64,000 bases of DNA. It comes from Azotobacter vinelandii CA (lineage in GTDB: Bacteria > Pseudomonadota > Gammaproteobacteria > Pseudomonadales > Pseudomonadaceae). Made by a program: the position numbers and the translations under genes. Below the pieces are notes generated by a model, which was not told where the DNA came from, searched no databases, and was given only the letters and a program-made list of their open reading frames with translations. Of this stretch, positions 33,018-43,657 are shown one piece after another (positions within the stretch are counted from its first letter, which is position 1; each line of letters opens with the position of its first letter). Where the stretch lies: assembly GCF_000380335.1 (NCBI RefSeq), contig NC_021149.1, forward strand, positions 372,001 to 436,000, read 5' to 3'.

Positions 33018-34253
33018 TTATCCACAGGTAATGTGGGTAACCCGTTCGGCCAGCAGCAGGTGGTTGCGCGGGGTCAGTTGGGTGGGGCAGAAGCGGCCCA
33101 GGCGGACCTGGTAGCCCTGTTCCTCCAGGTAGAGGGCGCGGTCGAGCAGCAGCCAGAGTTCCAGAGGGCGGCGGAACAGGGCGCGCGGCAGTTCGAGGTT
33201 GCGCACTTCGGCCAGGCGCTGCCAGCCACGGGCTTCCAGGGCCTGCCAGTCGCGCGCCGCGGGAACGGGGAGGTCCTTGAGGGCGGCGAGGTCGCGGCAG
33301 TAGTCGGCGAAGTCTTTCTGCAGCCAGGCGACGGGCAGCGAGGGGGTCGGCAGGTAGGCGTCGACGCCGCGCAATTCCCGCTGCAGCAGGTCGAAGGCCA
33401 GGCGGCGGGCCATCGACTGATCGCGCTGGCGCCGGGCCCTGGCGCTGGCGGTGACGGTTTCGCTGAGCGGCAGGCGCAGGTCGTCGCGGGACAGTTGCAG
33501 CCGCGAGGCGCGGGCGGCATCGGACAGCGGCCGGTAATCGGCGCTGTCGATACGGTTGTAGCAGCAGGGCGCCACCGCCAGTTGCCGGCAGCCGACGGCG
33601 CTGGCCAGTTGCAGCAGGCGCGTGTGGAGTTCGCCACAGGCATGCAGCGCCACCGGGGTGTGGCTGGCGTCGAGCCGGGCGGCGGCATCGTCGGCGAGCA
33701 CGTCCTGCAGCCGGTGCCGGGCCGCCAGTTCCAGGCGGTCGCTGAGCGCCTGGCCGGATGCGACCAGTTCGACGTCGTGTTCCAGGCAGGTCAGGGGCGT
33801 GCCGTCGTGGGCCAGGGCGCGGCCGAGGTGGCCCTTGCCGGCGCACCAGTCGAGCCAGTGGCGGGGCTGGCTGGCGAACCGCAGGCGGCTGGCGAAGTGG
33901 CGGATCTGCTGCCATTTGCGCCCCGGCACGTCGACCGCGAAGCGCTCCGGGGCCGCATCCTCGGCCGTGGCGGGCAACTCGCCGGTCTCGCCGAGGGCGA
34001 GCGAGGCGGCGGCCAGCATGGCGAAGGGTGCGGGCGCATCCAGGCGCTCGGGATGGTTGTGGGCGGCCTCGGCGTCTTCCAGAGAGCGTCGGCGCAGCCA
34101 AGCGGCCAGTTCGGGATGCCGTTCTTCCCAGGGCAGTCGCGGCAGGTTGAACGGCCGTGGCCGCCAGAACGCCTGATGTTCGAGCAGGAAGTCGTCGAGG
34201 GCGCGGAAGCGCTCGAGCAGTCGCGGGCCGCTGAGGGGAAGGGGAACTGGCAT
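33018..34253 (-). CDS. SAM-dependent methyltransferase, Methyltransf_32/GSTCD-like
   Basis: 411 residues from ATG 34253; sequence beyond it in frame is not protein-like. The SAM-binding motif HWLDWCAGKGHLGRALA lies at about residue 130. A later VALHACGELHTRLLQLA and the CCYNR motif (AVAPCCYNRI) characterise the Methyltransf_32 group, which includes the C-terminal domain of eukaryotic GSTCD. Substrate unknown; proteins of this type are annotated as small-molecule or RNA methyltransferases without proof. No membrane segment. It is divergent from the transglutaminase operon. Confidence 0.8.
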   Translation of the reverse strand: MPVPLPLSGPRLLERFRALDDFLLEHQAFWRPRPFNLPRLPWEERHPELAAWLRRRSLEDAEAAHNHPERLDAPAPFAMLAAASLALGETGELPATAEDAAPERFAVDVPGRKWQQIRHFASRLRFASQPRHWLDWCAGKGHLGRALAHDGTPLTCLEHDVELVASGQALSDRLELAARHRLQDVLADDAAARLDASHTPVALHACGELHTRLLQLASAVGCRQLAVAPCCYNRIDSADYRPLSDAARASRLQLSRDDLRLPLSETVTASARARRQRDQSMARRLAFDLLQRELRGVDAYLPTPSLPVAWLQKDFADYCRDLAALKDLPVPAARDWQALEARGWQRLAEVRNLELPRALFRRPLELWLLLDRALYLEEQGYQVRLGRFCPTQLTPRNHLLLAERVTHITCG

Positions 34254-34565
34254 GGTTCGTGGGTGTGGTTCGGCTGGGGCGGCGGCGATTATAGCGGGAC
34301 GATTGCGGCGGACGGCACGGGAGGCGGGCGGCTTTGTCGGGACGCCGATGCGGGGTGCGGGGTGCCTGCTAGAATTCGGCCGGTTTCCCGGCAGGCGGGC
34401 AGAAGGCGGAGCCATGCACGCTTTTGGCTCGCATGAGGCTTCGCCTCGCCGTTCGCAGATCCAAAACGGGGGCGTAAAGTCCCCTGCGCTGACATAAAGA
34501 TGTAGGTATGTTAGTTGCTAACATCTTCCGCACTGTCATCGCTCTGGCCACGCAGGAGGCCCGCC
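34254..34565. other. Divergent promoter region, methyltransferase / transglutaminase operon
   Basis: No gene is supported. The part near 34508 is AT-rich and holds a palindrome (separate entry). The region should contain promoters for both flanking genes. Confidence 0.5.
34508..34524. promoter_or_regulatory. ATGTTAG-TTG-CTAACAT palindrome before the DUF2126 operon
   Basis: A perfect 7-bp inverted repeat with a 3-bp spacer, 42 bp before the TTG start of the first operon gene; a likely operator or part of the promoter. Confidence 0.5.
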
Positions 34566-37500
34566 TTGTCGATCCATGTCGCTTTGCACCATGTCACCCA
34601 CTATCGTTACGACCGGCTGGTCAACGTGGGGCCGCAGATCGTCCGGCTGCGTCCGGCACCGCATAGCCGCACCCGCATCCTTTCGTATGCGCTGAAGGTG
34701 GCGCCGGGCGAGCATTTCATCAACTGGCAGCAGGACCCGCAGGGCAATTACCTGGCGCGTCTGGTGTTCCTGGAGAAGACCCGCGAGCTGAAGGTCGAGG
34801 TCGACCTGGTCGCCGAGATGGCGGTGTTCAACCCCTTTGACTTCTTCCTCGAGCCCTACGCCGAAACCATTCCCTTCGATTACACCGAGGGCGAGCGGCG
34901 CGAGCTGGCGCCCTACCGGGTGACGCTGCCGGCGACGCCGCTGTTCGCCCGCTATCTGGCCGGCATCGAGCGGAAGCCGACCCGCAGCGTCGATTTCCTG
35001 GTCGACCTGAACCAGCGCGTGGCGCGCGACGTGCGCTACCTGATCCGCCTGGAGCCCGGCGTGCAGAGCCCCGAGGAGACCCTGGAGAAGGCCTCCGGCT
35101 CCTGCCGCGACTCGGCCTGGCTGCTGGTGCAACTGCTGCGCCACCTGGGCCTGGCGGCGCGCTTCGTTTCCGGCTACCTGATCCAGCTCAAGCCCGACGT
35201 GAAGTCGCTCGACGGTCCCGGCGGCGCCGAGGTGGACTTCACCGACCTGCACGCCTGGTGCGAGGTGTACCTGCCGGGCGCCGGCTGGATCGGCCTCGAC
35301 CCGACCTCCGGGCTGTTCGCCGGCGAGGGGCACATCCCGCTGGCGTGCAGCCCCGAGCCGTCCTCGGCGGCGCCGATCAGCGGGCTGGTCGACGACTGCG
35401 AATGCGAGTTCTCCCACGACATGCGCATCGAGCGTATCTGGGAGGCGCCGCGGGTCACCCGGCCCTACAGCGAGGAACAGTGGCGGGCGATCCTCGACCT
35501 CGGCCACCGGGTCGACGCCGACCTGCTGCGCGGCGACGTGCGCCTGACCATGGGCGGCGAGCCGACCTTCATCGCCCTCGACTACCCGGACGACCCCGAG
35601 TGGAACACCGAGGCCATGGGGCCGAACAAGCGCCGCCTGGCCGCCGACCTGTTCCATCGCCTGCGCGCGCATTACGCGCCGCAGGGCCTGGCGCACTTCG
35701 GCCAGGGCAAGTGGTATCCGGGCGAGCAACTGCCGCGCTGGTCGCTCAATTGCTTCTGGCGCAAGGACGGCGAGCCGGTCTGGCAGGACCCGGCGCTGTA
35801 TGCCGACGAGACCCGTCACTACGGGGCCGACGCGCAGTTGGGCGCGCGCTTCCTCGACATCCTCTGCGGCTATCTCGGAATTTCCGGCGAGCATTTCTTC
35901 CCGGCCTACGAGGACTGGCTGTACTACCTCTGGCGCGAACGTCGCCTGCCGGAGAACGTCACCCCCGAGGACGCGCGGCTGGCCGATCCACTGGAGCGCG
36001 AGCGTCTGCGCCGGGTCTTCCGGCAGGGCCTGGAGCATGCGGTCGGACACGTCCTGCCGCTGATGCGCAGCCTCGACGGCAGCCACTGGCTGACCGGCGC
36101 CTGGTTCCTGCGCGACGAATACTGCCGGCTGACCCCCGGCGATTCGCCCCTGGGCTGGCGCCTGCCGCTGGATTCGCTGCCCTGGGCCCGCGACATGGAT
36201 CAGCCCTACGTGCATGCGCCGGATCCCAACCAGTCCTTCCCGCCGTTGCCGAGCCGTCAGCAGATCCTCCGGCAACTGCGCGGCACGCCGCCCGCCCGGC
36301 CGGCCGCGACGGGCGAAGGGCCGGGCTCCGGCGCTTCCCCGCGGAGCCTCGGCGCTACGGGCGAAGGCTTGCGCCAGGCGACGGCGCCGGCGCCCTTCGA
36401 GTCGGCCGCCGGCATCGTCCGCACCGCGCTCTGCGTCGAGCCGCGCAACGGCCGTCTGTACCTCTTCATGCCGCCGCTGGAGCGGCTGGAGGACTATTTG
36501 GAGCTGGTCGCGGCCATCGAGACCACGTCCCGCGAGCTGGACTGCCCGGTGCTGCTGGAGGGCTACGAGCCGCCGGCCGACCCGCGCCTGCGGCATTTCC
36601 GCGTCACCCCCGATCCGGGCGTGATCGAGGTGAACATCCACCCGGCGGAGAACTGGGACGAACTGGTCGAGCGCACCGAGTTCCTCTACGAGGCGGCGCG
36701 CCAGTCGCGACTGACCAGCGAGAAGTTCATGATCGATGGCCGCCACGTCGGCACCGGCGGCGGCAACCACTTCGTCCTCGGCGGCGCGACCCCGGCCGAC
36801 TCGCCGTTCCTGCGCCGGCCGGATCTGTTGCGCAGCCTGATCGGCTACTGGCACAACCACCCGTCGCTGTCCTACCTGTTCTCCGGCCTGTTCATCGGCC
36901 CGACCTCGCAGGCGCCGCGGGTGGACGAGGCGCGCAACGACTCGCTCTACGAACTGGAGATCGCCTTCCGGCAGATGCCCGAGCCGGGCACCGACTGCCC
37001 GCCGTGGCTGGTCGACCGTCTGCTGCGCAACCTCTTGGTGGATATCACCGGCAACACCCACCGCGCCGAGTTCTGCATCGACAAGCTGTATTCGCCGGAC
37101 AGCGCCAGCGGCCGCCTCGGCCTGCTCGAATTCCGCGCCTTCGAGATGCCGCCGCACGCGCAGATGAGCCTGGCCCAGCAGGTGCTGCTGCGCTCCTTGA
37201 TCGCGCGCTTCTGGGACGAGCCGTACCGGCCGCAGCGCCTGGTGCGCTGGGGCACCGAACTGCACGACCGCTTCATGCTGCCGCACTTCGTCGCCCAGGA
37301 CTTCCACGACGTGCTCTACGAGATGGACCGGCACGGCTATCCGTTGCGGCCGGAGTGGTTCGCCCCGCATTTCGAGTTCCGCTTCCCGAAACTCGGCGAC
37401 TTCGCCGTGCAGGGCATGGCGCTGGAGCTGCGTCAGGCGCTGGAGCCCTGGCATGTGATGGGCGAGGAAGGCGCCGTCGGCGGCACCGCGCGCTACGTGG

Positions 37501-37922
37501 ACTCTTCCCTGGAGCGCCTGCAGGTGAGCGTGAGCGGCATGGCCCAGGACCGCTACGTGTTGACCTGCAACGGCCAGCCGGTGCCGCTGCGCCCGACCGG
37601 CACGGTCGGCGAGTTCGTCGGCGGCGTGCGCTATCGCGCCTGGCAGCCGGCTTCCAGCCTGCACCCGACCATCGGCGTGCACGCGCCGCTGGTGTTCGAC
37701 TTGGTGGATACCTGGATGCAGCGTTCCCTAGGCGGTTGCCAGTACCATGTCAGCCATCCGGGCGGGCTCAGCTACGAGACCCTGCCGGTCAACGCCTACG
37801 AAGCGGAAAGCCGCCGTCTGTCGCGCTTCTTCCGTATCGGCCACACACCGGGCAAACTGGTGCCCGCCGAGCCGGTCGAGAACAGGGAGATGCCGATGAC
37901 CCTGGACCTGCGCCGCTGCTGA
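34566..37922 (+). CDS. Transglutaminase-like protein fused to DUF2126
   Basis: 1118 residues from TTG 34566, six bases after a perfect AGGAGG. Residues 1-290 are a bacterial transglutaminase-like domain with its N-terminal beta part; the triad appears as Cys in [11 protein letters not shown] (about 180), His in DLHAWCEVY (about 228) and Asp in IGLDPTSG. The rest is DUF2126, which has glutamine-synthetase-like amidoligase character in published family analysis. A Gly/Pro/Ala-rich linker occurs at about 575-620. First gene of a conserved three-gene unit with a circularly permuted ATP-grasp/alpha-E protein and a second transglutaminase, thought to make and cut an unidentified peptide or amide. 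Cytoplasmic. Confidence 0.9.
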   Translation: MSIHVALHHVTHYRYDRLVNVGPQIVRLRPAPHSRTRILSYALKVAPGEHFINWQQDPQGNYLARLVFLEKTRELKVEVDLVAEMAVFNPFDFFLEPYAETIPFDYTEGERRELAPYRVTLPATPLFARYLAGIERKPTRSVDFLVDLNQRVARDVRYLIRLEPGVQSPEETLEKASGSCRDSAWLLVQLLRHLGLAARFVSGYLIQLKPDVKSLDGPGGAEVDFTDLHAWCEVYLPGAGWIGLDPTSGLFAGEGHIPLACSPEPSSAAPISGLVDDCECEFSHDMRIERIWEAPRVTRPYSEEQWRAILDLGHRVDADLLRGDVRLTMGGEPTFIALDYPDDPEWNTEAMGPNKRRLAADLFHRLRAHYAPQGLAHFGQGKWYPGEQLPRWSLNCFWRKDGEPVWQDPALYADETRHYGADAQLGARFLDILCGYLGISGEHFFPAYEDWLYYLWRERRLPENVTPEDARLADPLERERLRRVFRQGLEHAVGHVLPLMRSLDGSHWLTGAWFLRDEYCRLTPGDSPLGWRLPLDSLPWARDMDQPYVHAPDPNQSFPPLPSRQQILRQLRGTPPARPAATGEGPGSGASPRSLGATGEGLRQATAPAPFESAAGIVRTALCVEPRNGRLYLFMPPLERLEDYLELVAAIETTSRELDCPVLLEGYEPPADPRLRHFRVTPDPGVIEVNIHPAENWDELVERTEFLYEAARQSRLTSEKFMIDGRHVGTGGGNHFVLGGATPADSPFLRRPDLLRSLIGYWHNHPSLSYLFSGLFIGPTSQAPRVDEARNDSLYELEIAFRQMPEPGTDCPPWLVDRLLRNLLVDITGNTHRAEFCIDKLYSPDSASGRLGLLEFRAFEMPPHAQMSLAQQVLLRSLIARFWDEPYRPQRLVRWGTELHDRFMLPHFVAQDFHDVLYEMDRHGYPLRPEWFAPHFEFRFPKLGDFAVQGMALELRQALEPWHVMGEEGAVGGTARYVDSSLERLQVSVSGMAQDRYVLTCNGQPVPLRPTGTVGEFVGGVRYRAWQPASSLHPTIGVHAPLVFDLVDTWMQRSLGGCQYHVSHPGGLSYETLPVNAYEAESRRLSRFFRIGHTPGKLVPAEPVENREMPMTLDLRRC

Positions 37923-38037
37923 GCGTCCTCCCGTCCGGGCAGGACGGCCCGGAGGGACCGATCCGCGCGGATTTCCTTCCCGGCGCCGTCCGCCGGGGAG
38001 GAGGCGCAAGGCGCAATCCCCTGATTCCGAGTCACCC

Positions 38038-40533
38038 ATGTCCGATCTGTTTGCCAACCATCCGCGCGACGGCGCGACCTACCACGAAGTCTTCGACGCC
38101 AGCGGCAGGGTTCGTCCGCACTGGCGCGCGATGTTCGATCTCCTGCGCCGCTGCACGCCGGCGCAACTGCGCCAGCGCCAGGCCCTGCTGACCCGGCAGA
38201 TCCAGGAAAACGGGGTGACCTACAACGTCTACGCCGATCCCGACGGTGCCGACCGGCCCTGGGAGCTGGACCTGCTGCCCAACATCATTCCCGCCGAGGA
38301 GTGGCGGCAGCTCGCCGAGGGCGTGGCGCAGCGCGCGACCCTGCTGAACGCGGTGCTGGCCGACATCTACGGTCCGCAGCGGCTGCTCGCCGAGGGCCTG
38401 CTGCCCACCGACCTGGTGTTCGGCCACAGCAATTTCCTCTGGCCCTGCCAAGGCATCGAGCCGCCGGGCGGCACCTGGCTGCATGTCTACGCGGTGGACC
38501 TGGCGCGGGCGCCGGACGGCCGCTGGTGGGTCACCGCCGACCGCACCCAGGCGCCCTCCGGCGCCGGCTACGCGCTGGAGAACCGCCAGTTCGTCTCGCG
38601 CGCCTTCCCCGACCTGTACCGCGACCTGCGCGTGCAGTACGTGGCCGGCTATTTCCATACCCTGCGCGAGACCCTGGCGCGCGAGGCGCCGACCGGCGGC
38701 GAGACGCCGCTGGTGGTGCTGCTGACCCCGGGGCGCTTCAACGAGAGTTATTTCGAGCACCTCTACCTGGCCCGCCACCTGGGCTATCCGCTGGTCGAGG
38801 GCAGCGACCTGACGGTGCGCGACGCCACCGTCTACCTGAAGACCCTGGGCGGCCTGAAGCGGGTCCACGCCCTGCTGCGCCGCCTCGACGACGACTACTG
38901 CGATCCGCTGGAACTGCGCACCGACTCCGCCCTCGGCGTGCCCGGCCTGCTCGAGGCGGTCCGCGCCGGCCGGGTGCTGGTGGCCAACGCCCTCGGCAGC
39001 GGCGTGCTGGAGTCTCCCGGGCTGCCGGGCTTCCTGCCGGCGATCAGCCGCGCGCTGTTCGACGAGGAACTGCTGTTGCCGTCCATCGCCAGTTGGTGGT
39101 GCGGCGAGCCGCCGGTGCTGCAGGAAGTGATGAAGAAGCTGCCGCAACTGCTGATCCGCTCGGCCTATCCGTCGCGCCACTTCAATCCGCTGTTCGGGCC
39201 CGAGCTGGACGCCAGGCAGCGCGCGGCTCTGGCCGAGCGCCTGCGCCAGCGGCCCTACGCCTATGTCGGCCTGGAGCGCCCGCAGTTGTCGCGGGCGCCG
39301 GTCTGGCAGGGCGAGCACGGCAAGCTGGAGGCGCGGCCGATCGGCATGCGGGTGTTCGCCGTGGCCAGCGCCGACGGCTACCGGGTGATGCCCGGCGGCC
39401 TGACCCGGGTCGCCGCGCATGCCAATGCCGAGATGCTGTCGATGCAGCGCGGCGGCGCGAGCAAGGACACCTGGGTGCTCGGCGGACGTCACGCCGCCAG
39501 CGAGCCCTGGCAATGGGTGCGTCCGCTGGGGGTGGGCGACATCGTGCGCAGCGACCCCTACCTGCCGTCGCGGGTGGTGGAGAACCTCTACTGGTTCGGC
39601 CGCTACAGCGAACGCTGCGAGGAAGGCGCACGCCTGTTGCGCATCATGCTGGCCGGCTACGTCGACAACGGCAACGATCCGCAGGCCCAGCAGGCCGCGC
39701 TGGCCGTTGCCGAGGGCCTCGGCCTGCTGCCTCCGCCCACCTGCGACTGCGACCTGGAAAGCCGGCTGCGCCGGGCCGTGCTGGGCAAGGACTGGCCGTC
39801 CAGCCTGCGTAACAACCTACACTACCTGCACATGGCCGCGGCCAGCGTGCGCGGCAAGCTGTCCCAGCAGAACTGGCAGGCCCTGCTGGAATTGCAGCGG
39901 GCGGCGCAGTGCCTGGAGAACGAACAGGCGGACCTGGGCGAACTGCTCGACTTCCTCGACAGCCAACTGGTGTCCATGGCGGCCCTCGCCGGTTTCGTCC
40001 TCGACGACATGACCCGCGACCACGGCTGGCTGTTCCTGTTGATCGGTTGCCGTATCGAGCGCCTGCAGTTTCTCGCCGAGAGCATCGCCGGCTTCCTGCG
40101 CGGCCAGGCCGTGCACGACCAGTCGGCGCTGGCCTGGCTGCTCGAACTGGGCAACAGCGGCATCACCTACCGCACCCGCTACCTGGCCACCGCGCAACTG
40201 ATCCCGGTGCTCGACCTGCTCCTGCTCGACGAACAGAACCCGCATGCCGTGCTCTACCAGTTGCACGTGCTGCGCAGCTCGCTGCGCCGCCTCGGCGAGA
40301 GCTTCGGGATGGCCCTGGAAGTGGACCTGCAGGCCCTGCACGACCGCCTGGCCGCCTTCGACCTCGGGCGTCTGGAGTTCAACCCCTTCGCCCACCTCGA
40401 CAATTCCGCCGCGCCGAACGAACTGGCCGATCTGCTGTGCGAGGTCGCCGCGGAGACGGGACGGCTTTCCGACCACCTCGGCCTGCGCTTCTTCGTTCAC
40501 GTCGACGCCAGCCAACGGACCCAGTCGCGATGA
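38038..40533 (+). CDS. Circularly permuted ATP-grasp ligase with alpha-E domain
   Basis: 831 residues. Residues 1 to about 500 form the circularly permuted ATP-grasp domain (DUF404/DUF407 region): QENGVTYNVYADPDGADRPW near the start, GFLPAISRALFDEELLLPSI and RPIGMRVFAV later. From about residue 510 (SRVVENLYWFGRYSERCEEG) the alpha-E helical domain begins. In other organisms the two parts are separate genes, so this is a natural fusion. ATP-grasp enzymes join a carboxylate to an amine through acyl phosphate. It overlaps the next transglutaminase gene by ATGA and follows the DUF2126 gene by 115 bp. Confidence 0.9.
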   Translation: MSDLFANHPRDGATYHEVFDASGRVRPHWRAMFDLLRRCTPAQLRQRQALLTRQIQENGVTYNVYADPDGADRPWELDLLPNIIPAEEWRQLAEGVAQRATLLNAVLADIYGPQRLLAEGLLPTDLVFGHSNFLWPCQGIEPPGGTWLHVYAVDLARAPDGRWWVTADRTQAPSGAGYALENRQFVSRAFPDLYRDLRVQYVAGYFHTLRETLAREAPTGGETPLVVLLTPGRFNESYFEHLYLARHLGYPLVEGSDLTVRDATVYLKTLGGLKRVHALLRRLDDDYCDPLELRTDSALGVPGLLEAVRAGRVLVANALGSGVLESPGLPGFLPAISRALFDEELLLPSIASWWCGEPPVLQEVMKKLPQLLIRSAYPSRHFNPLFGPELDARQRAALAERLRQRPYAYVGLERPQLSRAPVWQGEHGKLEARPIGMRVFAVASADGYRVMPGGLTRVAAHANAEMLSMQRGGASKDTWVLGGRHAASEPWQWVRPLGVGDIVRSDPYLPSRVVENLYWFGRYSERCEEGARLLRIMLAGYVDNGNDPQAQQAALAVAEGLGLLPPPTCDCDLESRLRRAVLGKDWPSSLRNNLHYLHMAAASVRGKLSQQNWQALLELQRAAQCLENEQADLGELLDFLDSQLVSMAALAGFVLDDMTRDHGWLFLLIGCRIERLQFLAESIAGFLRGQAVHDQSALAWLLELGNSGITYRTRYLATAQLIPVLDLLLLDEQNPHAVLYQLHVLRSSLRRLGESFGMALEVDLQALHDRLAAFDLGRLEFNPFAHLDNSAAPNELADLLCEVAAETGRLSDHLGLRFFVHVDASQRTQSR

Positions 40534-41444
40534 CCTCTGCCCATTACCGCATCGTCCACGCCACCCACTATCGCTACTCGGCGCCGGTCTCCCTGGCCAA
40601 GCAACTGGCCCACCTGTGGCCGCGCGACTGTCCCTGGCAGCGCTGCCGCAGTCGCGAGCTGCACATCGGCCCGCCGCCGACCTGGCGGATCGACGACCTC
40701 GACGCCTTCGGCAACCCGCTGACCCGCCTGGCCTTCGAGTGCCCGCACCACGAACTGGAGGTGCGCGCCCGGCTGCAGGTGGAGGTGCTGCCGCGCCCGG
40801 CCTTCGAACTGGACGATTCGCCGGCCTGGGAACGGGTCTGCCTGGACCTGGCCTACAGCGGCCGGCCGCTGGGCGCCGAGCAACTGGAGGCGGCGCGCTT
40901 TCGCTTCGACTCGCCCTATGTGCTGCTCGAACAGAACTTCGCCGCCTACGCCGACGACTGCTTCGTCGCCGGGCGGCCGCTGCTGCTGGCGGTGCAGGCG
41001 CTGATGGAAAAGATCTTCGGGGAGTTCACCTTCGATGCCTCCGCCACCCAGGTGGCCACGCCTCTGGCGCAGGTGCTCGAGGAGCGTCGCGGGGTCTGCC
41101 AGGACTTCGCCCACCTGATGCTCGCCTGCCTGCGCTCGCGCGGCCTGGCGGCGCGCTACGTCAGCGGCTACCTGCTGACCACGCCGCCGCCCGGCCAGCC
41201 GCGGCTGATCGGCGCCGACGCCTCGCATGCCTGGATCTCGGTCTACTGTCCGCGCCAGGGCTGGGTCGACTTCGACCCGACCAACAACATGCGCCCGGCC
41301 CTGGAACACATCACCCTGGCCTGGGGCCGCGACTTCGCCGACGTTTCGCCGCTGCGCGGGGTGATTCTCGGCGGCGGCAGCCACGATCCGGAGGTGAGCG
41401 TCACCGTCATGCCCCTGGCCGAGGCCGAGCGGCACGCGCTTTGA
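40530..41444 (+). CDS. Transglutaminase-like cysteine protease
   Basis: 304 residues, all one transglutaminase-like domain with its N-terminal beta domain (YRIVHATHYRYSAPVSLAKQ). Catalytic Cys in RRGVCQDFAHLMLACL (about residue 190), His in ASHAWISVY (about 233) and Asp in WVDFDPTN. Such proteins cut or form isopeptide/amide bonds. It overlaps the ATP-grasp gene by four bases and completes the three-gene unit. No signal peptide. Confidence 0.9.
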   Translation: MTSAHYRIVHATHYRYSAPVSLAKQLAHLWPRDCPWQRCRSRELHIGPPPTWRIDDLDAFGNPLTRLAFECPHHELEVRARLQVEVLPRPAFELDDSPAWERVCLDLAYSGRPLGAEQLEAARFRFDSPYVLLEQNFAAYADDCFVAGRPLLLAVQALMEKIFGEFTFDASATQVATPLAQVLEERRGVCQDFAHLMLACLRSRGLAARYVSGYLLTTPPPGQPRLIGADASHAWISVYCPRQGWVDFDPTNNMRPALEHITLAWGRDFADVSPLRGVILGGGSHDPEVSVTVMPLAEAERHAL

Positions 41445-41475
41445 AGCCGCCACATCCTTCGAACAGGAGTCTTTC

Positions 41476-42006
41476 ATGAAATCCCCGCTATTCTTGTTGC
41501 TCACGACCGCCCTGGCGGTGTCCGCGCTGCCGGCGCAGGCGCTGGACATTCTCCCCGGTCTCTGGGAGTTCGACTCCAGGGGCGTGGTGGCGGGCGGCAA
41601 GCCGCTGCCCGACATGCAGGAGATCCGGGCGCAGATGCAGAAGCTGCCGCCCGAGCAACGCAAGTCGATGGAGGAGATGCTGGCCCGGCAGGGCGTCGAG
41701 ATGGGCGACAAGGGGGTACGCGCCTGTCTGAGCGAGGAGCAGGTCAGGGCCCAGGCGTTGCCGTTCCAGAACGACCGCCCCGGCTGCGAGCAGGAAGTGA
41801 CCGAACGCAGCGACCAGCTCTGGCGGTTCCGCTTCCACTGCCCGGACTCCCAGGGCGAGGGCGAGACCCGCTTCGTCAGCGAGCGCGAGTTCACCACGGT
41901 GGTGAACATCGTCGCCACCGGCAAGGGCGTCACCCACATGGAGTCCCATGCCCGCTGGGTGGACGGCGACTGCGGCGGGCTCAAGCCCGGCCAGGAGAAA
42001 CGCTAG
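41476..42006 (+). CDS. DUF3617 exported protein
   Basis: 176 residues with a signal peptide (MKSPLFLLLTTALAVSALPA, cleavage near AQA). The mature part has the DUF3617 layout: LDILPGLWEFDSRG at the start, two Cys in the middle (ACLSEEQ, PGCEQEV) and a final HMESHARWVDGDC. These periplasmic proteins are of unknown function. It lies 31 bp after the transglutaminase and 50 bp before the hydrogenase genes, so it could be co-transcribed with either. Confidence 0.85.
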   Translation: MKSPLFLLLTTALAVSALPAQALDILPGLWEFDSRGVVAGGKPLPDMQEIRAQMQKLPPEQRKSMEEMLARQGVEMGDKGVRACLSEEQVRAQALPFQNDRPGCEQEVTERSDQLWRFRFHCPDSQGEGETRFVSEREFTTVVNIVATGKGVTHMESHARWVDGDCGGLKPGQEKR

Positions 42007-42056
42007 CCAGCCGGGGCGAAAGGCGCCGACCCGGATACCACGAGGAGGCGGGAGAA

Positions 42057-43205
42057 ATGGATGCTCTGCCGACCGCGACCGCCGCCGTTCTCGACCGCGA
42101 CGGCCTGCAGGCCCTGATCGAAGCCCTCGCCGCCCGCGGCTTCCGGGTGTGCGGACCGGTCGTGCGCGACGCGGCGATCGTCTACGACGAGATTTCCGGG
42201 GTGGCCGACCTGCCGGCCGGCTGGACCGACCGTCAGGCGCCCGGCCGGTATCGCCTGGAGCGGCGTGCCGACCAGGCGCTGTTCGGCTTCGCCGCCGTGC
42301 CGCAGGCGTGGAAGCGCTTCCTGCATCCGCCGGTCGAAACCCTCTGGCGGGTGCGCCAGGGCGAGGACGGCATGCTGTTCAGCAGCGCCGTCGAGACGGC
42401 GCCCCGGTACGCCTTTCTCGGTGTGCGTGCCTGCGATCTCAGGGCCATCGCCATCCAGGACCGGGTGTTCTGCGCGGACGACTGCCGCGATGACGCCTAC
42501 GAGCGCCGGCGGCGCGACGCCTTCATCGTTGCGCTGAACTGCTCCGAGGCCGGCGACACCTGCTTCTGCGTGTCCATGGGCACCGGGCCCAGGGCCGAGG
42601 GTGCCTTCGATCTGGCGCTGACCGAGCTGCTCGACGCGAGCCGCCACGAATTCCTGGTCGAGGTCGGCAGCGCGGCGGGCGAGGAACTGCTGGCCGGCCT
42701 GCCTCGGCGAACGGCCACCGAGCCCGACCGGGCCGCGGCCGCGTCGGTCGTCGCACGCACTGCCGGTCGCATGGGCCGCAGCCTGGAAACCGCCGGCCTG
42801 CAGGAGCTCCTGGAGAGCAATCCGGAGCATCCGCGCTGGGACGAGGTCGCCGAACGCTGCCTGGCCTGCGCCAACTGCACCATGGTCTGTCCGACCTGCT
42901 TCTGCACCACGCTGGAGGATCACAGCGACCTGTCGGGCGGCTCCGCCGAGCGGGTGCGGCTGTGGGACTCCTGCTTCACCCTGGACTTCTCCTACATCCA
43001 CGGCGGCAGCGTGCGGCAGACCGACAAGGGCCGCTACCGCCAGTGGATGACCCACAAGCTGGCCACCTGGTTCGACCAGTTCGGCAGTTCCGGTTGCGTC
43101 GGCTGCGGGCGCTGCATCACCTGGTGCCCGGTGGGCATCGATATTACCGAAGAGGCGGCGGCCATCCGCGCCACACCGCATATCCAGGGAGGGGACCATG
43201 GATAG
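42057..43205 (+). CDS. [NiFe]-hydrogenase group 3b iron-sulfur (beta) subunit
   Basis: 382 residues, sulfhydrogenase beta-subunit type. The N-terminal 230 residues include the [20 protein letters not shown] region. The C-terminal part has two [4Fe-4S] sets, [16 protein letters not shown] at about 270 and [16 protein letters not shown] at about 350. It relays electrons between the FAD gamma subunit and the small subunit of a soluble NAD(P)-linked hydrogenase. First of six closely packed genes (beta, cyclic-nucleotide-binding protein, gamma, delta, alpha, protease). It overlaps the next gene by 8 bp. A GAGGAGG site precedes the start. Confidence 0.9.
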   Translation: MDALPTATAAVLDRDGLQALIEALAARGFRVCGPVVRDAAIVYDEISGVADLPAGWTDRQAPGRYRLERRADQALFGFAAVPQAWKRFLHPPVETLWRVRQGEDGMLFSSAVETAPRYAFLGVRACDLRAIAIQDRVFCADDCRDDAYERRRRDAFIVALNCSEAGDTCFCVSMGTGPRAEGAFDLALTELLDASRHEFLVEVGSAAGEELLAGLPRRTATEPDRAAAASVVARTAGRMGRSLETAGLQELLESNPEHPRWDEVAERCLACANCTMVCPTCFCTTLEDHSDLSGGSAERVRLWDSCFTLDFSYIHGGSVRQTDKGRYRQWMTHKLATWFDQFGSSGCVGCGRCITWCPVGIDITEEAAAIRATPHIQGGDHG

Positions 43206-43656
43206 CCTCGAGGAAATCCTCGGCCGGCATCCCTTCTTCGCCGGATTCGAGGCCGGGCACGGCCGGCTGGTCGCCGGCTGCGCGCGCAACCTGCGCTTCG
43301 CCGCCGGGCAGTACCTGTTCCGCGAGGGCGATCCGGCCGACGAGTTCTTCCTCATCCGCCATGGCAAGGTGGCCTTGGAACTGGTCGAGCCGGGACGGCC
43401 GCCGGTGGTCTTCGCCACCCTCGGCGCGGGCGAGATCGTCGGTGCGTCCTGGCTGCTGCCGCCATACCGCTGGCGCCTCGCCGCCCGCGCGGTGGAGCCG
43501 ACCCGGGCGATCGGCATCGACGCCGCCTGCCTGCGTGGCAAATGCGAGGCGGACCACCATCTCGGCTACGAGATGATGAAGCGCTTCCTGCCGATCCTGG
43601 TCGAGCGGCTGCAGGCCACCCGCCTGCAACTGCTCGATGTCTATGGAAAGCATTGA
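43198..43656 (+). CDS. Cyclic-nucleotide-binding domain protein without DNA-binding domain
   Basis: 152 residues. A CRP-like cNMP-binding beta roll fills the protein ([60 protein letters not shown]), and the final helix QLLDVYGKH ends where a CRP protein would begin its helix-turn-helix. It therefore cannot act as an ordinary CRP/FNR regulator and is probably a subunit or allosteric sensor of the hydrogenase whose genes surround it. Such genes occur in group 3b operons of other Proteobacteria. It overlaps the beta gene by 8 bp and nearly abuts gamma. Confidence 0.85.
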   Translation: MDSLEEILGRHPFFAGFEAGHGRLVAGCARNLRFAAGQYLFREGDPADEFFLIRHGKVALELVEPGRPPVVFATLGAGEIVGASWLLPPYRWRLAARAVEPTRAIGIDAACLRGKCEADHHLGYEMMKRFLPILVERLQATRLQLLDVYGKH

Positions 43657-43657
43657 G

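Noticed and set aside
43198..43656. The cNMP-binding protein as the CooA regulator of the coo operon
   Set aside because: It has no DNA-binding domain and belongs to the hydrogenase operon.
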